DNA of 64,000 bases. Source: Pyropia haitanensis (lineage: Eukaryota > Rhodophyta > Bangiophyceae > Bangiales > Bangiaceae). Numbering within the stretch: position 1 is the stretch's first letter; each line of letters begins with the position of its first letter. The notes beneath the pieces were generated by a model. That model worked only from the letters and a program-made list of their open reading frames with translations. It was not told the DNA's origin and ran no database searches. Positions 1 through 10,470 of the stretch are shown here, piece by piece. Position numbers and translations under genes: made by a program. The DNA is taken from the NCBI GenBank assembly GCA_008729055.1, contig SDUX01000002.1, positions 5,731,874 through 5,795,873 on the forward strand, given 5' to 3'.

Positions 1-831
1 GGACTTGTGCATCAGCGTGCCTGCCGCGGCGGCGCGGCACCCCCAGTCGGGCTCCCTCCTCAGCCGTGCGGGCATCATTCGGCGGCTCGCCTACACCCTC
101 CGCCGCGCGCAGATGGGGGCGGTGGAGGAGCGCCTCCACACGCGTCAACAGCTCGCCGCTGGTGTGATACAACACGGAACTCCTCGCCACGTACGCGGCG
201 CTCGACGGGCGGGTGCCGCCGCTGGCGCGGTTGGTCAAGGCGTGGGCACGGGGGCGGGTGATCAACCAGCCTTACCGGGGGACGCTCAGCTCGTACGCTT
301 ACGTGCTGCTGCTGCTCTTCTTCCTCCAGACCCGCCCCGTGCCAGTCGTGCCGTGCCTCCAAGCGCGCGCACGGGAGGTCGCGCTGGCGGATCCGCTCGA
401 GAGCGGGGGGGGGTGGCGCCGCCGCCGCCCCCGCGCCGGCCGCCGACCCTGGCGCCGCTGGCACCGCCGACGTGCCCGTCGTCGTGCACGAGGACGGAAG
501 CCGCTCGCGGATGGTCGACGGGTGGAACACGTACTTTGACACCGACCCGACGGTGCTGCCCGGCGGCGCCGCCTCCGGCGGGGGCGGCGCCCGCAACACA
601 GACAGCATTGGCCAGCTCTTCCTCGGCTTCCTCCACTACTACGCGTTTGAGTGGGACTATGACGCGGCGGTCGTGTCGGTGAGGGCGGGACGGCCGCTGG
701 CCAAGACGTCCAAGGCATGGGACGAGGCGTCGGTGGCGCGCCTCCTCGAGGCGCAGGCCGCCCAGGCGGTCGCAGACAAGGAGGCCCACGAGGCGCGGGC
801 GGCGGCCAACAAGGCACGTGAAGCGGAAGCG

Positions 832-864
<33 letters not shown>

Positions 865-1047
865 GAGGAAGTGGTGGCGGCCGTCGACGACCAGACGGCG
901 GCCGGTGGCAGCAAACACGGCGACGGGCCCGCAGCGGGGGCCACAGACCGGGAGGTGGGGGATCGCGGCGGCGGTGGCCACGGCACCCCCCCGGGCGGCC
1001 GCTGCTGCCCTCCTGGGATGGTGCCGCCGCGTTTGGCCGTCCGCTGA
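1..1047 (+). pseudogene. Cid1/TUTase-like nucleotidyltransferase, 5' partial, frame-disrupted
   Basis: This is the 3' part of a non-canonical poly(A)/uridylyl transferase, which adds nucleotides to RNA 3' ends. Positions 2-22 read DLCISVP, like the second half of the catalytic DxD strand. Bases 171-330 (another frame) read NTELLATYAALDGR, LVKAWARGRVINQPYRGTLSSY and LLLLFFLQ, the central helices typical of Cid1/TUT proteins. Bases 472-710 (a third frame) read NTDSIGQLFLGFLHYYAF..DYDAAVVSVRAGRPL, the PAP/25A-associated domain. An Ala/Glu-rich helical tail follows. The frame changes at a 9-G run (405-413). Upstream of 171 the frame meets a TGA (165-167), and the stretch between the DxD region and NTELL is shorter than usual, so the third catalytic Asp is not seen. 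Either unseen introns and base errors hide an intact gene, or it is a decayed copy. The gene begins before the window. Confidence 0.6.
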
Positions 1048-1241
1048 CGGTGTTGGAGGTGGCGGTGCCGCCGGGGGGGTGCGGGGGGGTGTGGGTCGTC
1101 GACGCGCTCGTGTGGGGGGGGGGTGCGGCCGGATGGGGTGCCGGCAGAGGCGCGGCTGTTTTTTTTTGGGTGGGGGGGAGGGGGGGGGGGGACGCGGCTG
1201 ACTCGGACGTTGACGGCGGCGGCGGTGGCGGCGGTGGCGGT

Positions 1242-1273
<32 letters not shown>

Positions 1274-1950
1274 GTCGTCCTCGACGGACACGTCGTCGCC
1301 GCCGCGGCGGCACGCGGCGAGCGGCCGCCGCGGCCGCTCCGGCGGGCGGCCACGGCGGCCGTCGGCAGGTGGCCGCGGCGCGTCTCCCCCCCCCCCGCGG
1401 CGGCGGGCGGGCGGTCGGCCAAGCGGCAGCGGTGGCGGCGGGGGGGTGCCGCGGCCGACCCGCTCGACGGCTTCCTCGTCGACGATGGCGCCCGCTGGCC
1501 CGCCGCCGCGGGGGGGGCGGCCCGCCGCCCGCGGCTGCGGGGGGGGGGGGGGAGCGCGCCCGCCGCCGCCGCCAGCGGTCATTGCCGGGGGCGTCTGGTG
1601 GGGGTGGTGGGGGGGTGGGGGGGGGGGGGCGCCTGGCCGCGGCTGGCACGCCGATACCGGCGGGGGCGGGGGGGGGAGCGAAGATGACTGGGCGTGGGTG
1701 GTTGGGAGGGGGGGGGGGGGGGGGGGGTGGGGTAGCTCAGGCGGGTCGGACGCCGACGCTGCCGCCGCGGCGGCTGCTGACGCTGCGCCGCTCTACCCGC
1801 CGCCGTCGCTCGCGCTGACGCCGCTGACGCCGCTGACGCTGCTGGGCGGTAGGGGCGGCGGCGGTGGTGGTGGTGGTGGTGGTGGTGGTGGGGGAGGGGA
1901 GGTGGTGGTGGTGGGGGGGGGGAGGTATGGGGGGGAGGAGCGGCGGCGGC

Positions 1951-2526
1951 GCCGTCGGCGCCGCCTGTCACCCGTGGCCCGCGTCTGCCGCGGCGGCGGC
2001 GGCGGCGGCGGCCGCCGCCGCCACCACCGCCCGCGTCGTGGTGCGGCGGCCCGACCGGGCGGACGAGTGGGTGGTCATCCTCATCCCCGCCGGGTCCCCC
2101 CCCGCCGGCGCGGCCGCCGCGGCGGACGCGGCCACCCCCGGCACCACCGCGTGGCTCACCGCCCGCGTCACCGCCGCGCTCGCCGACGTGCACAGGGCCG
2201 ACGCGTTTGGCGTGCGCGTCGCGGCCGACGCGCTCGCCGCGGCGCTGCGCTCGCGGCTGTCCTCGGGGCGGGTGGCGGCTGCCAACCCGGCGCTGGCCGA
2301 GGTGTTCACCGACGAGCAGCTCTACTGGGTGGCGGTCGGCCAAACGTGGTGCGCCAAGCGCACCGACGCCAACCTGCGCCGGCAGGTCGCGCTGGGGCCC
2401 CACTCGCCCGAGCCGTTCCGGGTGCTCGGGCCGGCCAGCCAGTCGGCGGCGTTTGCCAAGGCGTTTGACTGCCCGGTGGGCAGCCGGTACCGGCCTACCC
2501 AGACGTGCACCGTGTACGGAGCATAG
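1951..2526 (+). pseudogene. Orphan C-terminal tail of an M13 (neprilysin-type) metallopeptidase
   Basis: The last ~75 residues read DEQLYWVAVGQTWCAKRT, then LGPHSPEPFRVLGPASQS, then FDCPVGSRYRP..TC.V and a TAG/TGA-type end just before 2527. These match the conserved C-terminus of M13 zinc peptidases (the F/W..AQ.WC, D.HSP..FRV.G and CP.GS.M.P..C.VW blocks). Upstream, 1951-2300 gives a plausible folded stretch (WVVILIPAG..., LTARVTAALADVHRADAF) that I cannot assign. The zinc motif HExxH and the downstream ExxxD are not found in any frame between 1050 and 2526, where the sequence is mainly G-run and Gly/Ala repeats, and there is not enough room for a ~700-residue peptidase. Likely a truncated copy, or an exon whose other exons are absent or misassembled. 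The TUTase fragment lies immediately upstream on the same strand. Confidence 0.6.
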
Positions 2527-3265
2527 GGTGGGGAGGGGCCCACAGGGGTAGCCGCGCTGAGGCTCGGACCGTCCTCCTCTTTGTTTTTTGATCATCGGAT
2601 CGTCGGTACGACACGTGCACGACAGGGGAACAATGAACGAAAGCTCGTGTCCTGCGAGGGGGGCCGAGGAGAGGAAGCTCAAGGAATTGACGGACGGCAC
2701 TGCTCTCCAGTCATTCCCCCCCCCCCCCGCACCCCAAAGTCCGGCGTTGCGACATACGCGCTCGACCAATGGGCGTGCTTTTGAATCCAAGGTGTAGCGA
2801 GACCAGTGTCAACATCGTCACCCGGCGATTTCGCCCTTGCATGGTGTCGCCGGGCTGAACAGCTACAGGTGCTTGGAGGACCCCACTGTGCAAACTCCCC
2901 TCCATGTGAGGAGAGAGTTTGCCGTAGCTGTCCTCAGCACAGCTCAGCGCGCATCGGTGACGTGCTCAGACAATCTGTTGGGTGGTGTCGTACTGCGCTT
3001 GCCTCCCAGGAGCTACGGTCGCACTTACAGGACAAGCAAAGGTACAGAGGAGCGCAGTGAACGTAACGAAGGTCTGCGGAGCTTGTCTCCTTTGCTGCCG
3101 CAAACGAGGTAGCAGACATGAACCTGATGGAGACCTGCAGATTGGCGCACATGGTCGGCTTGGTCCCATCGTACGTCTATAGACAACGAACAAAACCAAC
3201 GATGAAGACTGCATCGTAACGATGCGAGCACCTCAATCCCCATATGGCACTAGAGTACGTCCTAT
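2527..3265. other. Intergenic; nothing recognised
   Basis: Moderate-GC DNA between the M13 tail and the hairpin downstream of the carbonic anhydrase gene. Only short open frames with no recognisable protein similarity; one C-run at 2717-2730. I see no RNA gene or repeat. Confidence 0.5.
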
Positions 3266-3345
3266 AAAAAGTGGATGTTGACGGTACGTGAAGGTGCATG
3301 GACCAATGAATCCACACCTGCACGTCCGAGCAACATCCACTTTTT
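3266..3345. repeat. Long inverted repeat able to form an 80-nt hairpin
   Basis: Arms 3266-3280 (AAAAAGTGGATGTTG) and 3331-3345 are perfect reverse complements over 15 bp. Inside them a second pair, 3286-3296 and 3315-3325, matches at 10 of 11 positions, leaving an 18-nt loop (3297-3314). The sequence starts just after TATAAAAA. It lies 3' of the minus-strand carbonic anhydrase gene, about 180 bp past its stop. It could be a 3'-end hairpin, a small RNA precursor or a tiny foldback element. Confidence 0.55.
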
Positions 3346-3522
3346 AGCGGAAGCACAGTATCCACCATGGTCCCACGTACAGGAGCGATTGATGAAAGTA
3401 GCATAGAAACATTTTTGGGGTCCACGAACACACAGAGCATGCGTCCCCCCACACGGACCACATCCACACAAAATCGCTCCGCCACAACACGCTATACACC
3501 CCGCCATAACTAGACACACAGC

Positions 3523-4742
3523 CTAGACCTCCGCAGCGACGCCCTTGCCCGCCGGGGGCCTCGGCGCGACCGTCCGGTAGACCGAATCGATGCCCTCGGG
3601 GCCGTCCACGCGGAAGCCCAGGTCGCGGATGAGACCATCCGACAGCCGGTAAATCCAGCCGTGGACCGAAAGGGGCTGGCCATCGTTCCAAGCAGACTGC
3701 ACGGTGGTCGTCGAGCACACGTTGTGCACCTGCTCCAGCACGTTGAGCTGCACGAGGCGGTCCATGCGCGCGTCAAAGTCGTCAATGGTGGACAGCTGGA
3801 CCGCGTGGCGGCGGCGGACATCACGGATGTGCGTCAGCCAGTTGTCGACCAGGCCAACGCGCTCGTCGCCCATCGACGCCTTGACGCCACCGCAGTTGTC
3901 GTGACCAACGACCAGGATGTGACGGACCTTGAGGACCTTGACGGCGTACTCGATGACCGACAGGACGTTGAAGTCCTGTGAGATGGGGAAAGCACAATAA
4001 TGAAGAACAGGGAAACAAGGCATAACAAAAAACATGAACATAACGTAAGATTAGTAAGCATTGCAGCTCACCAACGAAGCGCCGGCCCGGAGACGCAAAC
4101 ACAGCACAGTATTTGAGAACAGACAACGCTTCGACAGTTGAGCGCCGCCAAGCGAGACGTACCGTGTGCGCGACGACGTTGGCAATGTTACGGTGCACGA
4201 AAACGGCACCCGGCGGCAGACCGACAATGACGTTGGCCGGCACGCGGGAGTCCGAGCCTGAGAGTGTGCATCAGATCGAGCGCAGACAGGGTCCACAATA
4301 ACAAAAACAAGAAAGATCGCAGAAACAGAAGCCGGATCGTCAGACACTGCAAGCACGAGATAGCGTACCACCTTAGTCACGCCAACCACAATCGACCAGG
4401 CGCCATGGCAGCAATCGCAAACAAACGAGCCACAAACAACCACTCGATCCACTTGCAAAACGTACAGCCAATCCAAAGGTAGTCGGGCTGCTGCATAGCA
4501 ACCAAGTTCTGGAAGTAGTTGGGGTCATCCGCAGTCATGTGCTTGCTCCACTCCAGGTTGTTGGCAAGGAGGTCATTGAGGGAGCCACCAACCATGGACA
4601 CACCGGCCGCGGGGGAGCGGCGGGCAGCGCGCGCCGGCAGAGCGGACGCGCGGCGCGAAGACACGCCCACGGAGCGGGCACGCGAAGCGGCGGCGCCGCG
4701 CACGAGCGGCGCCGCCGTCATGAACGCCATCGGGGACGCCAT
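3523..4742 (-). CDS. Beta-carbonic anhydrase, three exons, probably organellar
   Basis: Beta-class carbonic anhydrase, interconverting CO2 and bicarbonate; in algae it serves carbon supply. Exons on the minus strand: 4742-4466, 4257-4163 and 3975-3523, with introns of 208 and 187 bp that begin GTACG and end CAG. The spliced product is 274 residues, ending at TAG. Zinc ligands are Cys93, His149 and Cys152, and the catalytic Asp95-Arg97 pair lies in CSDSR. HRNIAN and the HDNCGG motif are also intact. Residues 1-50 are rich in Ala, Arg and Ser without acidic residues and end in GVSM, as expected of a plastid or mitochondrial leader, so I place it in an organelle. The start at 4742 is the first Met ahead of that leader. 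Everything needed for activity is present, and the exon joins are phase-consistent. Which organelle is an inference. Confidence 0.93.
3976..4162 (-). other. Intron 2 of beta-carbonic anhydrase
   Basis: Donor GTACGT at 4162 downward and acceptor CATCTCACAG ending at 3976. It is a phase-0 intron, and splicing restores the family sequence ...VVAHT/DFNVLSV.... Confidence 0.88.
4258..4465 (-). other. Intron 1 of beta-carbonic anhydrase
   Basis: Donor GTACGT at 4465 downward and acceptor CTCTCAG ending at 4258. It splits the codon for zinc ligand Cys93 (T|GC), which strongly supports the splice assignment. Confidence 0.88.
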
Positions 4743-5601
4743 GATGCACAAGTGGGGGGTGTTGTGAGAGGGAAGGGGGAGGGTGGGAAAGAGGGTGAGG
4801 ATCAAGGTCGATGTGAGCTGACACGGCGATCGAGAGCGCGGCGTCTGCACGGTTGTTGAAGTCGGGCGCAGAGCGAGTAGAGGTCGGACGTGACAGTGAT
4901 TATGGGGAGCGGCGCGCATCTCAGGCGGGCATGCGGCACAGTCTCGCGTGGCCACCTGCGAGGACCGGTCCTGGCCCGATCTGCGGGAGGTGGGCCGCAG
5001 CACCCGCCAGAAGTCCAACACCACCCATCACCCTCCCGCCACCTCCAAATCCTATCTCCGCCACCCGACGCCGCCCCCCTCCCCATCCCAACCATCTCAG
5101 GGGGATGTCGTCAGCGCATGCAGGAAAGGCCCTCCATCTGCCAGTTGAGACGCCTTCACTGCCTGCAGTGGTGGTCCAAGAGACGCCCATCCGACGCCCC
5201 CTCAGACACTGCAACGCCAGGTCAGGCGTGCAGGACACTTCCATATGAGGGAGACGCGCAGCATTGGGCGATGGTCTTCCTGCCTCTCATTGGCAGGCCA
5301 CATGGGCCCCATTCTGTAGTGCAATCTGAATGGGTCACATCAAAGGATCCTCTCACATGCGGTCGGCAGGAGGGTGAGATCAGGGGCTGTCTCCCGACCT
5401 CACAAGCTGCTCTCATGGCGGCTACCAATCAAAACGTGATGAGTCGTCACGTGCAATGTGCGTCCCCTGAACCATACATTGATTGACCACACAGTCGACA
5501 GGCATCACATTTCTGCCACGTTCGACAGGCAAACCACGTTGGACGACCAGATGTTATATTAATTGTTTTAAAAAATTGATACATTCTCTACGCTCGTGGT
5601 A
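4743..5601. other. Upstream region of carbonic anhydrase; no gene seen
   Basis: Contains the 5' flank of the minus-strand carbonic anhydrase gene and moderate-GC intergenic DNA. Short open frames here show nothing recognisable. An AT-rich patch (TTATATTAATTGTTTTAAAAAATTGAT) lies at about 5553-5580, just before the tRNA-like sequence. Confidence 0.45.
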
Positions 5602-5688
5602 CCCATTATCGCTCCATTGGGTCGTCCGTGCAACTGAGAGCGCACGACTGAAGATAATGAGGTCGCCAGCTCAATCCTGGCGGAAGGC
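5602..5688 (+). pseudogene. tRNA-Phe pseudogene carrying a D-loop insertion
   Basis: Aligned with the tRNA-Phe gene at 6306-6393, it keeps GCTC..ATTGGG, GAGCGCACGACTGAAGAT, GAGGTCGCCAG and the 3' end CTGGCGGAAGGC. The 3' acceptor strand (GGAAGGC) no longer matches the 5' strand (CCCATTA), the anticodon stem has two mismatches (CACGA/TAATG), and the T-loop is CTCAATC instead of TTCGATC, damaging the B box. A 16-nt insertion of different sequence sits at the same D-loop site as in the functional-looking copy. Likely a decayed duplicate. Confidence 0.65.
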
Positions 5689-6305
5689 ATCGATCCACGT
5701 GAGGCTGTGCCTTGCCGATTTTGTTTTGTGTCTCGAACAAAGTTGCATTATCACGGGCATGAGTACAAAAGATGCATGCCTCCCCACCCTCCCTAGGATT
5801 CTCACGAGGGCGTGTGTGCCCGGACAGAAGTAGGCTGCCGAGGCTCTGAAGTCTGATTCCAATACACGGCATGGAGCGCAGCCAATCTCCGCGTAAGTTG
5901 CAAAGGACACATTAGAACTGATTGTGTGAGAGTACAAAGCGTGGGCCAACACAGTGATCTAGGTCGGCGATGCTCGTGCTCGATTCCCACATTCTGTGTT
6001 CACACGTACAAAGACTTAATTCACGTATCCCCTGATGTCTCATACGACCATCACAGAGCCATGTCAAGTCTACTTGCATCTGACGCATGTCGTACCGAAA
6101 GCCCTACATCGCCGTGTTCGCATACCACAGGCCTTCCCTCGTACATACGCAATCACGAAAATAGGGATAGGCACTCACGCCGACACAGGCAGCAACCGCA
6201 ACAGACGCCATAGACATGGACACAACGGGCGATGTCTCTGAATTATCGCTCAACAAAATAGTGGAGGCGGGTAGGGCTTGCGATTCATCCACGCATCCTT
6301 TGCAT
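5689..6305. other. Intergenic; nothing recognised
   Basis: Moderate-GC sequence between the two tRNA-Phe-like loci. An A4 run at 6255-6258 gives a T4 on the minus strand, 48 nt past the tRNA-Phe 3' end, and may be its Pol III terminator. Confidence 0.4.
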
Positions 6306-6393
6306 GCCTTCAGCCAGGATCGAACTGGCGACCTCACGATCTTCAGTCGTGCGCTCTGCGTTGCTCACATGGTCCCAACTGAGCTATAAAGGC
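6306..6393 (-). tRNA. tRNA-Phe (GAA) with a 16-nt D-loop insertion (ectopic intron)
   Basis: The minus strand folds as a cloverleaf: acceptor GCCTTTA/TGAAGGC (one G-U), D-stem GCTC/GAGC, anticodon arm CACGA-CTGAAGA-TCGTG with GAA anticodon, variable loop AGGTC, T-arm GCCAG-TTCGATC-CTGGC. Removing 16 nt (6357-6372, CCATGTGAGCAACGCA) from between AGTTGGGA and GAGC leaves a standard 72-nt tRNA. The anticodon loop has no intron. The insertion carries its own GAGC, which could compete for the D-stem. D-loop introns are established in red algal nuclear tRNAs; that this one is excised is inferred. The boundary may shift by one base because of a repeated A. Confidence 0.88.
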
Positions 6394-6846
6394 CGATGCG
6401 TGCAGCGTGGATGTACGTATATTTGAATTATAAAAATATGCCATCAGTCAATGGAAGAACTACTACCAAGCCACCGAGCGCCGCGACCAAGGACTGCAGT
6501 CTGTCACGAGACAGCATTGGCGCGCAAGTGCGGCTCCAGTCCCATGCACGTCGGATCTGGGAGACCAAGCCAGCCACGTGGCCGCCACGATATCCCCCGA
6601 CGCACGCGGAACACGTCCCCTCCACGGCGTCCTTGGCGCTGCCGGCGGCATTGACCTCCCGCTGTTGGCAAGACGGCAAGGATCCGCTGCCACCGCCGAC
6701 GAGCGCCGCCGCCACCGCCGCCCCCCTCCGTTGCCCCTCTCGTTTCCCATACCCCACTCGCACCCGCTTCTCCAACCCCCCTCCTCCAGCCACGACCACG
6801 GGCGAGCACCGTCGGCGGCCAGGCGCGCGCCGCCCCCGCCGGCAGC
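6394..6846. other. Upstream of the PPR gene
   Basis: The first 60 bp are AT-rich, then the sequence turns GC-rich. Open frames are present, but nothing recognisable is encoded. The PPR gene start may lie anywhere in 6578-6847. Confidence 0.35.
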
Positions 6847-6912
6847 ATGCACCCGCCGCCGCCCCGGCCCGCGGCGGCGGCGGCGGCGGCGGCGGCCCGC
6901 CCGCCGCCGCCG

Positions 6913-6948
<36 letters not shown>

Positions 6949-7096
6949 GCCGCGTTTGTCGCGCCCACCCCCCTGCGGCCACCGCCGCGCGTCGGCGGCG
7001 GCCGCCCGGCCGCCCGCTGCGCTCGCCGCCGCGTCGTTGACGGCGGCCGGCGGGGGCGGCCGCCGCGGCCGCTGCCGCCGCCCGCACCGCGCCGCC

Positions 7097-7136
<40 letters not shown>

Positions 7137-7472
7137 CCGTTTCGCGGCCGCGGGCGCGCCCTGCTGTGTGGCGTCGCCGCCACCGCCGTCGCCGTCGCTG
7201 CCGCCGCCGCCGCCGCCGCCGCCGTCGCCGCCGCCGCCGTCGCCGCCGCCGTTGCCGTTGTCGCCGTCGGCAGCGTCACCGCCAGCGGCGGCGGCGGCGG
7301 CGGCGGCGGCGGTCGCCGCCGCCGCCGCCGCGCCCCGCGTGTCATGGCCCGCCCGCATCCGCGCTGCCATCGCGGCGGGCGACGCGGACGGCGCGTACGC
7401 GTCGCTGGTGGAGCTGCTCTCCTTGACCGCGCCGCCGGCGGCGGCGGCTCGCGACGGCGGCGGCGGCGACGG

Positions 7473-7504
<32 letters not shown>

Positions 7505-8139
7505 GCGGCGGCGGCGGGCGGGAGGCGGCGGCGGCGGGAGCGGCGGCGGCGGCGGCGGCCGCCGCCGCCACTGCCGCCAGCGCTGCCAGCGCGCAGGGGT
7601 CACCGCGCGGCGCGCCCGCGGCCGGACGGGCTGGCGGGGACCCCCCCCCCCGGCGCCCCCCCCCCCCAGCCGCCCCGCCGGCGTTGCCAGCGTGCGGCTG
7701 TGCAACCAGGTGCTGCGGCTGCTGGGCGACGCCGCCCGCGTCGACGCCGCCCTCCACGTGTACGACCTGATGGTCGCCCGCGGCGGCAGCGTCGCGCCCA
7801 CCGCCGTCACGTACGCGACGCTCATCTCGCGGCTGGGGCGCGAGTGCCGCCGCCGCGCGCGCGCGCCGCGGTACGCGCGGCTGGTCGCGGGCGTGGGGGG
7901 GGGGGGCGCCGCGGCCGGGGGGGGGGGGGACGGCACCGTCGCCGACGGCGGCGGCGGTGGCGACAGCGCCGCCGGCGGTGGTGGTGGTGGTGGTGGTGGT
8001 GGTGGTGGTGGTGGTGGTGGCGGCGGCGGCGATCTTGCCGCGACGTTGCGGGGGGGTGGTGGGGGCGGGGGGGGAACGGGCGTCATGGCCGCCGCTGCGG
8101 CCTCTGCGACGGCCGCCCCGCCGGCTGCTGCTGCGGTGC

Positions 8140-8191
<52 letters not shown>

Positions 8192-8977
8192 CGTCAGCGG
8201 CGGCGGCGTCGGCGCGCGTCGCGGCACCCCCCTCCCCGCCATCCTCGAGCGCCTCTACGATGACATGGCCGCGTCGGCGACGGTGCAGCCCGACACGATC
8301 CTCCTCAACACGCTCATCTCGGCGGCGCCCACCGCCGCCCGCGCGCTCGCCGTCTACCGCTCCTTCCGCCGCTACCGCCTCACCCCCGACCGGTGGACGT
8401 TCAACGCCCTCGTCGCGGTCGCCGCGCGGGACGTCTCGGCGCCGCTGCGCGTCGCGTTTGCGGTGCGCACCGCGATGCGGCGGGCGGCGTGCCCGCCCGA
8501 CGCGTTTACCTACTCGGCGCTCGTCGACGCGTGCGCGCAGCGCGGGGACGTGGCCGCCGCGTTTACGGTGGTGGCGGATATGCGCGCGGCGGGGGTGGCG
8601 CCCAACGCGCACACGATGGGCAGCCTGGTCTTTGCGTGTGGCTGCGCGGGGGACGTGGCCCGCGCGCGGGCGGTGCTGGTGGCCATGCCCCCGGCCACCC
8701 GCAGCGTCCACGCCTACACGGCGGTGATGGACGCGGCGGCCAAGCGGGGGCGCCTCGACGTGGCGTTTGACGTCTTTGCCGACATGCACGCGGTGGGCAT
8801 CCCGGCCAACGCGCACACCTACTCGACGCTCATTGACGGGTGCTGCAAGGCCCGCGCGTTTGTCGCCGTCGCCGACCTGTTTGGCCACATGCGGGCGGCG
8901 GGGCTCGCGCCCGACGTGACCAGCTACACGTCGCTGCTCAAGGCGCTCGCCGACGGGTTCCCTTCGTCCATCCCGCT

Positions 8978-9015
<38 letters not shown>

Positions 9016-9932
9016 CGGCGGTGGGGGGGGGGGGGGCACCAGCGCCGGCGGCGGCGTGCCCGCGAGGGTGCCGCCCGCACGCGGCGACGCGGCCGACACC
9101 CCCACCGGCGCCGCGGCGGCGGGTGCCCCCCCCGCCGCCGCCGGGCGCCCCCCCCCGCCCCCCCCCCGGCTCGTCCCCCCCCCAGCAACGACGCGCCGGC
9201 GGCGGCCGCCGGGGGTGCCGCCGCCCCCCCCCCCGGCGCGGCCGCGGGCCACCACCGCACCGCGACGCGGGCGGTCGGCGAGGACCGCCTCCTCCGCGTC
9301 TTCCTCTGCTTTGCCGACATGCGGGCGGCGGGGGTGGAGCCCGACCGGGTCACGTACAACGTCCTCCTCAACGCGTGTGCGGTGGCGCGGGCGGGGCCGG
9401 AGCGGGCGCTCGCCATCTTTGACGCGATGGTCGCGGAGGGCATCTCGCCCGACGTGATCAGCTACACGAGCCTCATCAAGGCCATCTGCGCGTCGGCGCC
9501 GGCCGCGGCGGCGGCGGCGTCGGCGACGGGCGCGGCGTCGACCGCGTCGCCGACGGCGGCGGCGGCCACGGCGGCGGCGGCGACCGCGGCGGGGGCGGCG
9601 ACACCCGTGGCGGCCGCGGCGGCACCCGTAGCGGGGGCGGCGGCACCGACCGACCGGCCGCCGGCGGCGGGCGCGGCGCCCCCCCCCCCCTCCTCCCCCT
9701 TGGCGGGGGCGGCGGCGGCGGGCGCGACGCCCGGCCACCTGGACGTGGCGCTCGGGGTGCTGGCGGATATGCGCGCGGCGGGGGTGACGCCCGGGGAGCT
9801 GGCGTACGCGGCGCTCGTCGAGGCGCTCGCCGACGCGGGCCGCCTCGACGACGCGGTGCCGCTCTTCTCCGCCATGGACCGCCTCGCGGGGGGGCCCGGC
9901 ATCCCGGCCGCGGGGGGGGGCGCGGCGGCGGC

Positions 9933-9978
<46 letters not shown>

Positions 9979-10366
9979 CCCGCCGCCGCTGCCACGCGCA
10001 GCGCCGCCGGCCGCCCGCGGCGGGCGCCCCCCCCGCTGGCAGCCCCCCCCCCCCCCGCGGCCGCCGCCCGCGGCCGCCGCCGCGGCCCGCGCCGCCCGCC
10101 CGCCGCCCAACCAGCGTCGGCCGCAGCGGCGCCGCGGCGGCGGCGGCGGTCGGGCCCCCCCCACCGGCGGCGGGCACCCCCCCCCCCCCCCGCCGCCGCC
10201 GCCGCCGCCGCCGTCGCCGCCGCCGCCGCCGGCCCGTCGCCGTCGGTGGCGGTCGCCGCCGCGGCGGCGGCGCTGCGCCGCGCCGCGGCCGCGGCGGGGG
10301 ACGCCGCCACCGCCGCCGCGGTGGCGGCGGCGATGGCACGGCGGGGGGGGGGGGGGGGGCCGCCGC

Positions 10367-10400
<34 letters not shown>

Positions 10401-10470
10401 AGCGGCGGCAGCGGCGGCGGTGGCCGCGCCCGCCCGACCCCGCGGGGGGTGTTGGGGGGGGAAGGGGGGG
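6847..10470 (+). CDS. Pentatricopeptide repeat (PPR) protein with low-complexity spacers
   Basis: PPR proteins are helical-hairpin RNA-binding proteins, mostly organellar, acting in RNA processing and translation. Clear ~35-residue motifs lie at 7690-7850 (VRLCNQVLRLLGDAARVDAALHVYDLM), 8290-8960 (a run of about six, e.g. DAFTYSALVDACAQRGDVAA, NAHTYSTLIDGCCKARAFVA, DVTSYTSLLKAL), 9276-9500 (PDRVTYNVLLNACAVARAGP, PDVISYTSLIKAI) and 9737-9890. A weak repeat-like helix pair is at 10268-10350. Plain P-type motifs; no E/DYW or SMR domain seen. The N-terminus (Met at 6847) is Pro/Ala/Gly repeats that hide any targeting signal. The frame changes at C runs near 7640-7660 and within the C/G runs at 9020-9260. 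Poly-Gly and poly-Pro stretches interrupt the motif array at 7440-7640, 7900-8200 and 8980-9270. Start and end are approximate. Confidence 0.82.

Noticed and set aside
6504..9443. A 979-codon minus-strand open frame opposite the PPR gene
   Set aside because: It is antisense to clear PPR motifs and translates to Arg/Gly/Ala noise.
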